Source: Clostridiales bacterium
Lineage (GTDB): Bacteria; Bacillota; Clostridia; Christensenellales; UBA3700
Reading direction: 5' to 3'
NCBI GenBank assembly: GCA_014799575.1
Contig: JAAVHS010000010.1
Location: 8,223-68,550 of the forward strand
Length of the DNA: 60,328 bases
Part shown: piece after piece, positions 33,937 to 42,774 of the stretch
Numbering within the stretch: the first letter of the stretch is position 1
Layout of the letters: every line of letters begins with the position of its first letter
The notes under the pieces: model-generated
Databases searched by the model: none
What the model was told of the DNA's origin: nothing
The model's input: the letters and a program-made list of their open reading frames with translations, nothing else
Translations under genes and position numbers: made by a program

Positions 33937-35466
33937 ATGGAAAAAGATATGGATAAAATTGCGATAATCGACTTGGGCTCCAACTCGACTCGCCTCGTAC
34001 TTGTAGATATCCTCAAAGGGGGATATTTTCAGGTAGTCGACGATATCAAAGAGACCGTCAGACTTGCGCAAGATATGGAAGTCGACGGATTTTTACAGCC
34101 AAGTAGAATAGCGCAAACGATAAAGACTTTGAAGATGTTCAGAAGACTTTGCGACGCCAACAACGTATCGCATATTTACGCTTATGCGACCGCAGCGGTG
34201 AGAAGAGCGAAGAATCAAAGAAGTTTTCTCGACGAAGTACACGCGTCTACGGGAATAGAACTCAAAGTCCTCAACAGCGAAGAGGAAGCGCAACTCGTCT
34301 ATCAGGGCGTAATAAATTCTATGGATATCCCTAGGGGTATCATAATGGACATCGGCGGAGGAAGCACCCAACTTATCTATTACAACAGAAAGAGTATCCT
34401 CAATACGGTTACGTTGCCGTTTGGCTCGGTAGTGTTGACCGATATGGTCAAGCAAGAAGGTCTTACGCCTGTCGAGAAATCTCAGATGATAGAGAATTTC
34501 GTCACCGAAGAATTGAATAAGTTGGACTGGCTCAAAGAGATTTTGCCGGACACGAAACTTATCGGCGTAGGCGGTTCGTTCAGAAATATCGGCAAGATAA
34601 GCAGAATGTTGAAGAAATATCCGCTCTCTATGGCGCACAACTACGTTGTCGGCAAGAGCGAGTTTTCGAGCATATACGCGAATATCCGTTCGTTGGAGTT
34701 GGACAAGACTATGAAAATCAAAGGTCTGTCCAGCGTGCGCGCAGACATTTTCCCTGCGGCTCTTGCGGCTATCAGCGCGACTATCAACGCAATCGGCGTT
34801 GACGAGATAGTCATTTCGGGTAGCGGTCTTAGAGAGGGCGCAATGTTCAGATACGCCGTTCCTTCGACGAATGAGAAGCCTATTTCCGACGTACTCGGAC
34901 ATAGCATATATTCGTTGCTCAACTTCTTCGGCGAGAATATTCCTCACGCCGAGCAAGTATACAATTTGTCAATTCAACTTTTCAAGCAGTTGAAAGTATT
35001 ACATAAATTGCCGAGAGCGTACGTCAAAGTATTGCGCACGGCGGCAATGCTTCACGACACCGGCAATAGAATTAAGTACTACGACCACCACAAGCATTCG
35101 AGTTACGTAATACTCAATTCCAATTTGTACGGCATTTCGCACAACGATTTGATTATGGCGGCGTTCATTGCTTCGATGCATAGAAAGGGCGACATCAATA
35201 CCGTTGAGTTTATGAGATACAAGGATATGCTGACGGAAGAAGACTTCGACGCTATTCTCAAACTCGGCGTTATCGTAAGAATTGCCGAAAGCTTCGATAG
35301 AAGTATGTCGAGCGTAATCAAGAGCATTGATTGCGACGTATTAGGCGACAGCGTAATTATGAAGACGGACAGCGAAGGACAAGATTGCTCCTTGGAAATC
35401 AAAGACGCCATGACGGCAGTGCAAGATTTCCGTCGCGCTTATAAGAAGAACTTGCAAATATTGTAA
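33937..35466 (+). CDS. Ppx/GppA phosphatase with C-terminal HD domain, 509 aa
   Basis: ASKHA-fold exopolyphosphatase/pppGpp phosphatase: IIDLGSNSTRLVLVD (phosphate 1), ATAAVRRAKNQ, GIIMDIGGGSTQLIYY (phosphate 2) and IGVGGSFRNIGKISRM. The C-terminal part from ~residue 320 is an HD-like domain (AAMLHDTGNRIKYYDHHKHS; ASMHRKGD). Degrades polyphosphate or the (p)ppGpp stringent signal. The Maf gene starts on the last base of its stop codon. Confidence 0.9.
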   Translation: MEKDMDKIAIIDLGSNSTRLVLVDILKGGYFQVVDDIKETVRLAQDMEVDGFLQPSRIAQTIKTLKMFRRLCDANNVSHIYAYATAAVRRAKNQRSFLDEVHASTGIELKVLNSEEEAQLVYQGVINSMDIPRGIIMDIGGGSTQLIYYNRKSILNTVTLPFGSVVLTDMVKQEGLTPVEKSQMIENFVTEELNKLDWLKEILPDTKLIGVGGSFRNIGKISRMLKKYPLSMAHNYVVGKSEFSSIYANIRSLELDKTMKIKGLSSVRADIFPAALAAISATINAIGVDEIVISGSGLREGAMFRYAVPSTNEKPISDVLGHSIYSLLNFFGENIPHAEQVYNLSIQLFKQLKVLHKLPRAYVKVLRTAAMLHDTGNRIKYYDHHKHSSYVILNSNLYGISHNDLIMAAFIASMHRKGDINTVEFMRYKDMLTEEDFDAILKLGVIVRIAESFDRSMSSVIKSIDCDVLGDSVIMKTDSEGQDCSLEIKDAMTAVQDFRRAYKKNLQIL

Positions 35467-36011
35467 TGAAAATTATATTAGCGTCAAATTCGCCTAGGCG
35501 GAAAGAGTTGCTTGGCGAACTCTTCGAAAGTTTTGAGGTACTTCCGCAGGACGTCGAAGAAAAACACAATTATTCGCGCCCCGATTTGATAGTCAAGCAT
35601 TTGGCGAAAATCAAGTTGGGGAATTTGCCTGTCGAGAGAAAGGACGATTTGATTATTTCCGCGGACACGGTAGTCTACAAAAGCGGAAGAATTTACGGCA
35701 AACCGAAAGACAGGGCGCAGGCGATAGATTATTTGAAGTCCCTGAGCGGGGAGAAGCACTTCGTCTACACGGGCGTGGCAATATGCCATAAGGGCAAGAC
35801 AACTACTTTTTACGACAAGTCGACGGTCTACTTCAAGAAGTTGACGGACAAGGAAATTGCCGATTACGTAGACGGCGGAAGTCCTATGGACAAGGCGGGC
35901 GCGTACGGAATTCAAGATAAGGAAGTAGTGGAAAGTTATTGCGGCAGTTACACCAACATCGTGGGACTGCCAATGGAAAAACTCAAAGATAAATTGCAAA
36001 GTATAATGTAA
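35466..36011 (+). CDS. maf: Maf-family nucleoside triphosphate pyrophosphatase, 181 aa
   Basis: ASNSPRRKELLGEL at the N-terminus, DLIISADTVVYKSGRIYGKP and SYTNIVGLPMEKL are the Maf signatures. It hydrolyses non-canonical nucleotides such as dTTP/UTP analogues and is linked to septum control in Bacillus. It sits just before MreB, as in the maf-mreB order of many Firmicutes, and overlaps the Ppx stop (TAATG). Confidence 0.93.
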   Translation: MKIILASNSPRRKELLGELFESFEVLPQDVEEKHNYSRPDLIVKHLAKIKLGNLPVERKDDLIISADTVVYKSGRIYGKPKDRAQAIDYLKSLSGEKHFVYTGVAICHKGKTTTFYDKSTVYFKKLTDKEIADYVDGGSPMDKAGAYGIQDKEVVESYCGSYTNIVGLPMEKLKDKLQSIM

Positions 36012-36028
36012 AATACAACGGAGAGAAT

Positions 36029-37042
36029 ATGAAACCGATAGAGTTGTCAATAGATTTGGGAAGTACTAAGACGTCGATTCACAAGGTCGGCAGCGGACTT
36101 ATCGTCAACGATGAGTCGCGCGTCGTAGTTATGACCAAAAACAACGGCATGACTTTGATAGAAAGCGGTAAGGGCGTGGAGAAATACGTTCAGAAGCCTA
36201 CCGCGGGCTATCAGATAGTCAATACGATTCAAGGCGGAGTCGTTACCAACGAACGCGCCGCGATTTGTATGCTCAAAGACTATATTTCGAGATGTATGCC
36301 GGGAGGCGCAATCATTAAGCCGAGAGTAAAGGTTCTTGCAAGCGTGGGTATGGGAATGAGCTACGCGGAGAAAAAGGACGTGGAAAAAGCGCTTTACAAA
36401 GCGGGAGTACACGACGTGACGCTTATCGAATCGCCTTTGGCTATCGCAGGCGCTTTGGGTTTTGGCAGAGGTCACTTTATCGTAGATATAGGAAGTTCCA
36501 AGACGGAAATCGCAATCGTGGGCAGAGACGGCATTGTGTCGGGTTGTTCGGTAGATATAGGCGGAGATAAGATTACAAAGACTATCGCCGACTTTATGGT
36601 CACGAGTATGAGCAGCACGATATCTTTCTCTCTTGCGGAAAGGATTAAAAAGGAACTCGGTACGCTTTACGAAAACAACAATATGTCTATGCGCGTCAAC
36701 GTCCGCAAGGTGGGCAAGCAACAAGGCACGGAAAGCGAGATAATACATTCCAAGGACATCCGCGCGATAATCCAACCTCACGTGATAGATTTGTTGGAAA
36801 TCATCTACAATATGTCTTTTGAGATACCGAGCAATATCGCCGACGATATTTGCAATGAAGGCATAGTGCTTTGCGGAGGCGGCAGCAATTTGACGGGGCT
36901 TTCTGAATTCATATCCAAGTTTATGCAAATGAAAGTCGCAAGAGTGGACGACGCGACGACCGTCGTATCGAGAGGCGGTATGTATTTCTTGGAGAACAAC
37001 ACCGACTTCGCAAGACTTCTCAATCTGGTAAATTACAAATAG
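36029..37042 (+). CDS. mreB: MreB-like actin homologue, 337 aa
   Basis: Actin-fold motifs: SIDLGSTKTSIHKVG, VVTNERAAICMLKDYI, ESPLAIAGALGFG, FIVDIGSSKTEIAIVG and VLCGGGSNLTGLSEFI. MreB filaments guide cell-wall growth under the membrane. It differs from standard MreB in several usually fixed motifs (phosphate loop reads DLGSTKT, not DLGTANT), and no mreC or mreD follows, so it may be an Mbl/MreBH-like paralogue. GGAGAG before the ATG. Confidence 0.85.
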   Translation: MKPIELSIDLGSTKTSIHKVGSGLIVNDESRVVVMTKNNGMTLIESGKGVEKYVQKPTAGYQIVNTIQGGVVTNERAAICMLKDYISRCMPGGAIIKPRVKVLASVGMGMSYAEKKDVEKALYKAGVHDVTLIESPLAIAGALGFGRGHFIVDIGSSKTEIAIVGRDGIVSGCSVDIGGDKITKTIADFMVTSMSSTISFSLAERIKKELGTLYENNNMSMRVNVRKVGKQQGTESEIIHSKDIRAIIQPHVIDLLEIIYNMSFEIPSNIADDICNEGIVLCGGGSNLTGLSEFISKFMQMKVARVDDATTVVSRGGMYFLENNTDFARLLNLVNYK

Positions 37043-37062
37043 AATTAAATCAACGACATCTA

Positions 37063-37090
37063 AGTCCGACGAAAGCGTCGGACTTTTTTT
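37063..37090 (+). terminator. Terminator after mreB
   Basis: AGTCCGACG-AAAG-CGTCGGACT with a T-run of seven. Confidence 0.92.
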
Positions 37091-37199
37091 ACGCTCGATT
37101 TTGACAAATTTCGGGTATAGACTACAATATGTTTTATTTCTCTTTTTCTCATTGATGTAAAATTATATAGAAATCTTTTATTATGGACAAGGAGATACT

Positions 37200-37991
37200 A
37201 TGGCAAGAAAAATCGTTGTGACTTCGGGCAAAGGCGGAGTGGGCAAGACAAGCGTTTTGGCAAGTCTCGGCATTTGTCTTGCGAATAAGGGCAAAAACGT
37301 GCTTATGATCGACGGCGACGTGGGACTCAACAATCTTGACGTCGTTATGGGTATGGAAAGCCGAGTAGTCTACGATATGGCGGACGTGATTGACAACAAA
37401 TGCCATATCAATCAAGCGTTGTTGCAAGAAGACGGGACAAGCCTCTATCTGTTGCCGTCGGCGCACGCGTACAGCAACGAGAAGTTGTCCGCGTCGTCTT
37501 TTCGCGATTTGATAAGCAGGATTGAGAACATGTTCGACTTCATACTTATCGACTGTCCTGCGGGCATTGACGGCGGTTTCCATAGGGCTGTGAGTTGTTG
37601 CGACGAAGCGTTGCTAGTGACGACGCCGCACATACCTGCGATACGAGACGGCGACAAGGTGCTGTCAATCTTGCGAAGTTACAAACTCAACGCAATCAAC
37701 CTTATCGTCAACCGTATGCGAGGAGATTTCGTCGTGACGGGCAAGATGATGAGCGGCGGGGAAATTTCCAACATTTTGAGGTGTCCGCTGATAGGCACGG
37801 TTCCCGAGGACGACGCGATTACGATATACTCGCAATTGGGCAGAATAGGTATGAACCGCTCGACGTCGCGCGACTCTATAGACATGATAGCGTGCAATAT
37901 AGTAGACAATACTTTTAAACTCTATGACGTCACAAAAGGACATAGAGGACTGGTCGGCAAGTTTAAGAGATTGATTTCATCGAGGTACTGA
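37200..37991 (+). CDS. minD: Septum-site determining ATPase MinD, 263 aa
   Basis: Deviant Walker A motif SGKGGVGKTSVLASLG (residues 9-24), DGDVGLNNLDVVMG, DCPAGIDGGF and a C-terminal amphipathic helix (GLVGKFKRLISSRY) for membrane binding. MinD with MinE positions the division site. ATG follows AAGGAG. MinE comes 2 nt downstream; minC is not in the window. Confidence 0.95.
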   Translation: MARKIVVTSGKGGVGKTSVLASLGICLANKGKNVLMIDGDVGLNNLDVVMGMESRVVYDMADVIDNKCHINQALLQEDGTSLYLLPSAHAYSNEKLSASSFRDLISRIENMFDFILIDCPAGIDGGFHRAVSCCDEALLVTTPHIPAIRDGDKVLSILRSYKLNAINLIVNRMRGDFVVTGKMMSGGEISNILRCPLIGTVPEDDAITIYSQLGRIGMNRSTSRDSIDMIACNIVDNTFKLYDVTKGHRGLVGKFKRLISSRY

Positions 37992-37993
37992 TT

Positions 37994-38227
37994 ATGAATG
38001 AAAGCAAGATGATGGCAAAGAGGCTCAAGCGAGTGCTCTTGCAAGATAAAATCGTGGCGTACGAAGGATTGACGAAAGCGTTGGAAAGCGACGTAAGGAC
38101 GCTGCTTAGTTACTACATGACGCTGACGGGGGATTTGAGCGTAAATATCGACGTGCTTGACGAGGGAAATTATCAGATAAATATATCCGCCAAGGCGAAT
38201 AATATCAACGCTCCGCAAATTGTTTGA
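37994..38227 (+). CDS. minE: MinE topological specificity factor, 77 aa
   Basis: AKRLKRVLLQDKIVAYEGLT matches the anti-MinCD region and LTGDLSVNIDVLDEGNYQINI the dimerisation beta-strands. It stimulates MinD ATPase. Slightly short (usually 85-90). Overlaps nothing but lies 2 nt after minD, so translationally linked. MinE in Firmicutes is typical of Clostridia, not Bacillus. Confidence 0.88.
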   Translation: MNESKMMAKRLKRVLLQDKIVAYEGLTKALESDVRTLLSYYMTLTGDLSVNIDVLDEGNYQINISAKANNINAPQIV

Positions 38228-38302
38228 AAAATTTTTATTTTCAAGTCATATTCGGACAAACGCTCAAATAGATTATACTATCTTAGCCATAGGAGTTGGA
38301 AT

Positions 38303-38488
38303 ATGAAATACGACGATTACAAAATTACCGAAAGTGTAAACTTCCCAAATCAAAACATCACGCGCAAGGCTACGACGAAGAAGAGAAAGAAAATCAACGC
38401 TTTGGACATTTTTATCGTGCAAGTGCTCATCTGCGTGGGTATCAGTTGCGGAGTAATGATTTCAAGAATAATCGAGATAGGATTCTAG
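38303..38488 (+). CDS. Short single-pass membrane protein, possible SpoIVFA remnant, 61 aa
   Basis: Basic N-terminus (ITRKATTKKRKKINALD) and one membrane helix (IFIVQVLICVGISCGVMIS). AGGAG precedes the ATG. In other Firmicutes the place between min genes and SpoIVFB is held by SpoIVFA, which has one membrane helix and a M23-like domain; here only the N-terminal part seems to exist. That reading rests on position and topology only. Confidence 0.6.
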   Translation: MKYDDYKITESVNFPNQNITRKATTKKRKKINALDIFIVQVLICVGISCGVMISRIIEIGF

Positions 38489-38495
38489 GCGAGTT

Positions 38496-39338
38496 TTGAA
38501 AATAAAACTTCATCCGCTCTTTTACTTGCTTGCCGGATATTTTTTGGTAGTGGGTCAATTTGAACTGCTATGCGGATATTTGGTAAGCATTGTCGCGCAC
38601 GAGATAGCGCACAACCGAATGGCGAATTTGAGAGGCTACAAGAGCGGAGTAATCACGATAATGCCTTACGGCGGAGTGGTGGATTGCGGAGAGGATTACA
38701 ACGACAGCGACAACATCTTGATCGCGCTGTCCGCGCCCTTTTTCAACCTAACGGTTGCGACCTTTATCGTCGCGCTTTGGTGGGTGATGCCCGACGCGTA
38801 CGCATATACCAAAGGTATATGTCTTGCCAATTTGGCGCTCGGCGTAGTCAACTTGCTCCCTCTGTATCCTTTGGATGGCAGTAGGGTGGTCACAAGCCTT
38901 GTCAAGAACAAACTTAAAGCAATCAAAGTCTTGAAAATCTGTACGATAACGGCAGGTAGCGTACTCTTTGCGATAGGTGTCGTATTGATATTTTTCACAA
39001 AGAATATATCCATTCCGATATTCGGACTTTTCTTGCTTTTGAGCGGAATTTTTACGAGCAAAGCGCAGACCTACTACCATATCGCCCGCAACCGTCCTTT
39101 CGTCAAAAATTTCTCTCACGGAGTGTGCGAAAAGACGGTGTATATATCCCAAGATTGTTTGCTTTTTCAACTCTTGAAATACGTCGAAAAAGACAGCGTA
39201 AGCAGGTTTATTCTCGTAGATAGCGATGGCACGAAAGTAAGCGAGATAAGCGAAGAAAAATTCGGTCAACTATGTCTTGACAACGAGCTCGGCGTGAGCG
39301 TAATTCAAGCGCTTAACAACTGCGCGCCCCGCAACTGA
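38496..39338 (+). CDS. M50 site-2 metalloprotease, SpoIVFB-like, 280 aa
   Basis: Membrane protease with H35-E-I-A-H39 in SIVAHEIAHNRMANLRG and LLPLYPLDGSR carrying the third zinc ligand. About six helices and a C-terminal CBS-like part (SVSRFILVDSDGTKVSEI). SpoIVFB cuts pro-sigma-K in the forespore membrane; this homologue may do so or serve elsewhere. The start is a TTG at 38496, with AGGCGAG just upstream; IKLHPLFYLLAG is the expected N-terminus and no ATG fits. Confidence 0.88.
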   Translation: MKIKLHPLFYLLAGYFLVVGQFELLCGYLVSIVAHEIAHNRMANLRGYKSGVITIMPYGGVVDCGEDYNDSDNILIALSAPFFNLTVATFIVALWWVMPDAYAYTKGICLANLALGVVNLLPLYPLDGSRVVTSLVKNKLKAIKVLKICTITAGSVLFAIGVVLIFFTKNISIPIFGLFLLLSGIFTSKAQTYYHIARNRPFVKNFSHGVCEKTVYISQDCLLFQLLKYVEKDSVSRFILVDSDGTKVSEISEEKFGQLCLDNELGVSVIQALNNCAPRN

Positions 39339-39362
39339 ATCCTTCGGGAAATTATAAGCCGA

Positions 39363-39392
39363 AAAATACCTTGCTTTTGCAAGGTATTTTTG
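39363..39392 (+). terminator. Terminator after the M50 gene
   Basis: AAAATACCTTGC-TTTT-GCAAGGTATTTT with T-run. Confidence 0.9.
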
Positions 39393-39432
39393 TTATACTT
39401 AAATATATTATAAAAATTAAGAGGTAGCGTAT

Positions 39433-40374
39433 ATGTATTATGCAGGTGTAGACATTGGCGGAAAAAATACGAAGATGGGCATTGTCGACGATTTTGGAGT
39501 AGTGGTATCTTCAATGGAGTATAAGACGCAAATGGAGCGCGGATACGACGCTATTTTGCTTGAACTTATAGAAAATATCAAGTCGCTTTGCGAGCAAGCG
39601 GGGCTTGACTTTGACGAATTGTCGGGCATAGGCATTGGCGTGCCGGGGATTGTCAATTCTCGCGCGGGACTTGTTATGTCGTGCGCAAATCTCAACTGGA
39701 AGGGCGTCGAGCTGGCGGGCGACGTCAAGAATCTCACCGGCAAGGAGTGTAAAGTATGCAACGACGCCAACTGCGCCGCGCTCGGAGAGCAAAGATTCGG
39801 AAGCGGTCGCAATTATAAGAACTTGGTGTTCATCACTCTCGGCACGGGTATAGGTTCGGGAATAATCATCGACGGAAAACTCTTCGAGGGTTTGGGTTGC
39901 GCAGGCGCGGAAGCAGGTCATATGGGTATTCAAATCGAGTCGGACGAAGTCTGCTCGTGCGGAAATAAAGGCTGTTGGGAAAGCTTCATATCCGCGTCGG
40001 CTTTGGTAGCGCAGACCGAAGAAGCCGCAAAGAAGAATCCCGACTCCTTGCTTGCTAAAATGTGCAAAGAGGGCGTAAGCGGAAAGACTGCTTTCCTGGC
40101 TATGAATAAGGGCGACGCGGTAGCAAAAAACGTCGTCGACAGATACATTAGTTACATCACTTACGGCATTATAGGACTTGCGAATATTTTGCATCCGCAG
40201 GCGTTCGTTTTGGGCGGCGGAATTGCCAACGAGGGCGCGACTTTAATACTTCCAATCAAGTCGGCTCTCAACGCGTATATAGACAACAACGGCTTCTATC
40301 CGTACGTGGACGTCGTGGGCGCAAGATTGGGCAACAGCGCAGGCTTTATGGGCGCGGCTGCGCTCGTAATGTAA
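39433..40374 (+). CDS. ROK-family glucokinase, 313 aa
   Basis: AGVDIGGKNTKMGIVDDFG (ATP phosphate loop), GIGVPGIVNSRAGLV, NDANCAALGEQRFG, GTGIGSGIIIDGKL, and the ROK zinc motif EAGHMGIQIESDEVCSCGNKGCWE read in two parts (EAGHMG; CSCGNKGCWE). Phosphorylates glucose or a related sugar. GAGGT before ATG. The radical-SAM gene begins 10 nt after its stop. Confidence 0.92.
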   Translation: MYYAGVDIGGKNTKMGIVDDFGVVVSSMEYKTQMERGYDAILLELIENIKSLCEQAGLDFDELSGIGIGVPGIVNSRAGLVMSCANLNWKGVELAGDVKNLTGKECKVCNDANCAALGEQRFGSGRNYKNLVFITLGTGIGSGIIIDGKLFEGLGCAGAEAGHMGIQIESDEVCSCGNKGCWESFISASALVAQTEEAAKKNPDSLLAKMCKEGVSGKTAFLAMNKGDAVAKNVVDRYISYITYGIIGLANILHPQAFVLGGGIANEGATLILPIKSALNAYIDNNGFYPYVDVVGARLGNSAGFMGAAALVM

Positions 40375-40384
40375 CGGAGCGAGT

Positions 40385-42130
40385 ATGTGGGATAAGTTGA
40401 AGGACATATTGTTGAAAGTGCAAAAGCCTGCAAGGTACGTCGGCGGAGAGTATAATCTTCCCGATATGGACAAGCCTTGCAAAGAGCGCGTTTGCTTATG
40501 TTTCAGCGATAAATACGAAGTGGGTATGAGCAATATCGGCACGAGAATACTGTACCACATGCTCAACGATACCGACGGCGTGGTTTGCGAAAGAGCGTAC
40601 GCGCCAGATCTCGATATGGCGGAACTTCTCAAAGCCGAAAACCTTCCGCTTTTCTCTTTGGAAACGAAAAGGGATATCAAGACGTTCGACTTGATAGGCT
40701 TTTCCGTTCAGTTCGAACTTCAATTTACAAATATAGTATATATGCTCGATTTAATGGGCGTACCTTATTTTGCCAAGGACAGAGGCGAGGAATATCCGCC
40801 GATTGTGGCAGGCGGTCCTTGCGTGGTCAATCCAATGCCGTTCGCAGATTTCTTCGATGCGGTTCTTATAGGCGAGGGCGAGAAAAACTTGCATGAATTG
40901 ACGCAGTTGCATATAGCGTGCAGAGAAAAGAAAATGTCCAAAAAGGAATTTTTGAGAGAGGCGAGCAAGTTGGACGGCGTATACGTTCCGTCTTTGAACA
41001 ACAAGACGAAAAGAGCGGTAGTGCAAGACCTTGACAAAGCCTATTATCCGACCAAGATTTTAGTGCCCAACTGCGACATTGTCCACGACCGCTCGTCAAT
41101 AGAACTTTTCAGAGGTTGCGCCAACGGTTGCAGATTTTGTCAGGCAGGTTTTTATTATAGACCGATAAGAAAGAGAAGCGTCGACACTTTGGTAAATCAA
41201 GCGTGTCAGCTTATGGACAAAACCGGTTACGACGAAATGGGACTATTGAGCCTAAGCACGAGCGACTATCCTGAATTGAAAGAACTCGTCGATAGAATCA
41301 AAGTCGAGGCTGATAAACGCAAAATAAAACTCGCTTTGCCGTCGTTGAGATTGGACAGTTTCGAGGCGGAAATTTACGAGGAAATGCAAGGCGCGTCGCT
41401 TACCTTTGCGCCCGAAGCGGGTACGCAAAGATTGAGGGACGTTATCAACAAAAACATCAGCGACGACAATATCAAATCCTCGCTCATAGCCGCATTGAAG
41501 TACGGAGTGAAAAACGTCAAACTCTACTTTATTATGGGTTTGCCCACTGAGACGGAAGAGGATTTGCAAGGCATAGTCGATATCGTCAAACTTGTCAAAT
41601 ATCTCCACTCGCAATACGGCACGTCAAAACTTCTCAATATCACCGTATCGACTTCTATATTCATACCCAAGCCGTTGACGCCCTTCCAGTGGGAAGGACA
41701 AATCAGCATTGACGAGATGTACCAAAAGCAAGAGTTTATGAAAGAGAGATTGCGTATCAAGAACGTCAAGTACAGTTGGCACGGCGCGCAATCGTCGGTA
41801 ATTGAAGCGATACTTGCGCTAGGCGACAGGTCGCTTGCGAAAGTAATTGTCAAGGCATATGAACTGGGTTGCGTATTCGACAGTTGGAGCGAAAATTTCG
41901 ACTACGACAAATGGATAAAAGCCTTTGAGGAAAGTGGCGTTGATTACAACAAATTCTTGATTGGATTTGACGAAGACGAGGAATTGCCGTGGGATATTAT
42001 CGACAACGGCGTAAGTAAAAAATATTTGCTAAACGAAAGGCATAAGGCGTACAAGGGAGAATGCACGCCCAACTGTCTTGGCAAGTGCAACGGTTGCGGA
42101 GCAAATAGATTGGAGAGGTGCAAGATATGA
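40385..42130 (+). CDS. B12-binding-type radical SAM protein (TIGR03960), 581 aa
   Basis: Radical-SAM cluster motif C-x3-C-x2-C in RGCANGCRFCQAGFYYRP; N-terminal region resembles a cobalamin-binding-like fold (DKYEVGMSNIGTRILYHMLN; PPIVAGGPCVVNPMPFADFF) and the C-terminus has Cys-rich CTPNCLGKCNGCGAN. I recognise it as the TIGR03960 family, always followed by the TIGR03936 gene. Role unknown, likely in RNA/tRNA or ribosome modification given its constant link to RNase G. Confidence 0.88.
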   Translation: MWDKLKDILLKVQKPARYVGGEYNLPDMDKPCKERVCLCFSDKYEVGMSNIGTRILYHMLNDTDGVVCERAYAPDLDMAELLKAENLPLFSLETKRDIKTFDLIGFSVQFELQFTNIVYMLDLMGVPYFAKDRGEEYPPIVAGGPCVVNPMPFADFFDAVLIGEGEKNLHELTQLHIACREKKMSKKEFLREASKLDGVYVPSLNNKTKRAVVQDLDKAYYPTKILVPNCDIVHDRSSIELFRGCANGCRFCQAGFYYRPIRKRSVDTLVNQACQLMDKTGYDEMGLLSLSTSDYPELKELVDRIKVEADKRKIKLALPSLRLDSFEAEIYEEMQGASLTFAPEAGTQRLRDVINKNISDDNIKSSLIAALKYGVKNVKLYFIMGLPTETEEDLQGIVDIVKLVKYLHSQYGTSKLLNITVSTSIFIPKPLTPFQWEGQISIDEMYQKQEFMKERLRIKNVKYSWHGAQSSVIEAILALGDRSLAKVIVKAYELGCVFDSWSENFDYDKWIKAFEESGVDYNKFLIGFDEDEELPWDIIDNGVSKKYLLNERHKAYKGECTPNCLGKCNGCGANRLERCKI

Positions 42131-42774
42131 TTATACTGCGACACCTTAAAGTGGACGACGTAAGTTACGTTTCGCACAAAGATATATTGAGAGTGCTGCA
42201 AAGAGGACTTAAAAGAGCCAAAGTAGACGTGAAGTATTCGCAAGGTTTTGTTCCTCATATGTTGACGTATACGACAACTCCCGTACCGCTCGGCGTGCAG
42301 TCGACGGCAGAGTATTTTGCAATAGATTGCAACGATAAAGACAAGGAAGACGTATTGAGAAGATACAACCAATCAATGCCGTCGGGTATGCGAGGTGTGG
42401 CAAGTTTTTATAAAGACAAGAATCCCAATCTTGCGGGTATAGTCGTCGCAAGCGACTATAAAGCAGTATGCGATTCTCCATTGCCAAAAGAGATAGAGAG
42501 CATAAAGGATTGCGATAGCTATATTATTTCCACTTTCAAAAAGGGCGAGGCGGTGGACAAGGAAATCGCAGGCTTGGTCTACGACTTGAAGGTCGAGGGG
42601 AACGCGCTCTATATGCGACTTGCGAGCGGGAACGCGAATTTGAGGGCGGATAGTTTTGTCGAACATATCAACTCGAAATTCGGCTGTAATATCAAGACCA
42701 ACGATATTATCCGTACCGCGCAACTCGTATTGAAAGACGGAGCGTTAGCCGACGTGGAGGAAATACTCAAATGA
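42127..42774 (+). CDS. TIGR03936/DUF2344 protein, 215 aa
   Basis: LRHLKVDDVSYVSHKDILRV followed by LQRGLKRAKVDVKYSQGFVP is the DUF2344 start. The family is always adjacent to the radical SAM gene and here overlaps it by four bases (ATGA) and the RNase gene by four bases. Function is unproven; probably a partner of the radical SAM enzyme. Confidence 0.88.
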   Translation: MIILRHLKVDDVSYVSHKDILRVLQRGLKRAKVDVKYSQGFVPHMLTYTTTPVPLGVQSTAEYFAIDCNDKDKEDVLRRYNQSMPSGMRGVASFYKDKNPNLAGIVVASDYKAVCDSPLPKEIESIKDCDSYIISTFKKGEAVDKEIAGLVYDLKVEGNALYMRLASGNANLRADSFVEHINSKFGCNIKTNDIIRTAQLVLKDGALADVEEILK

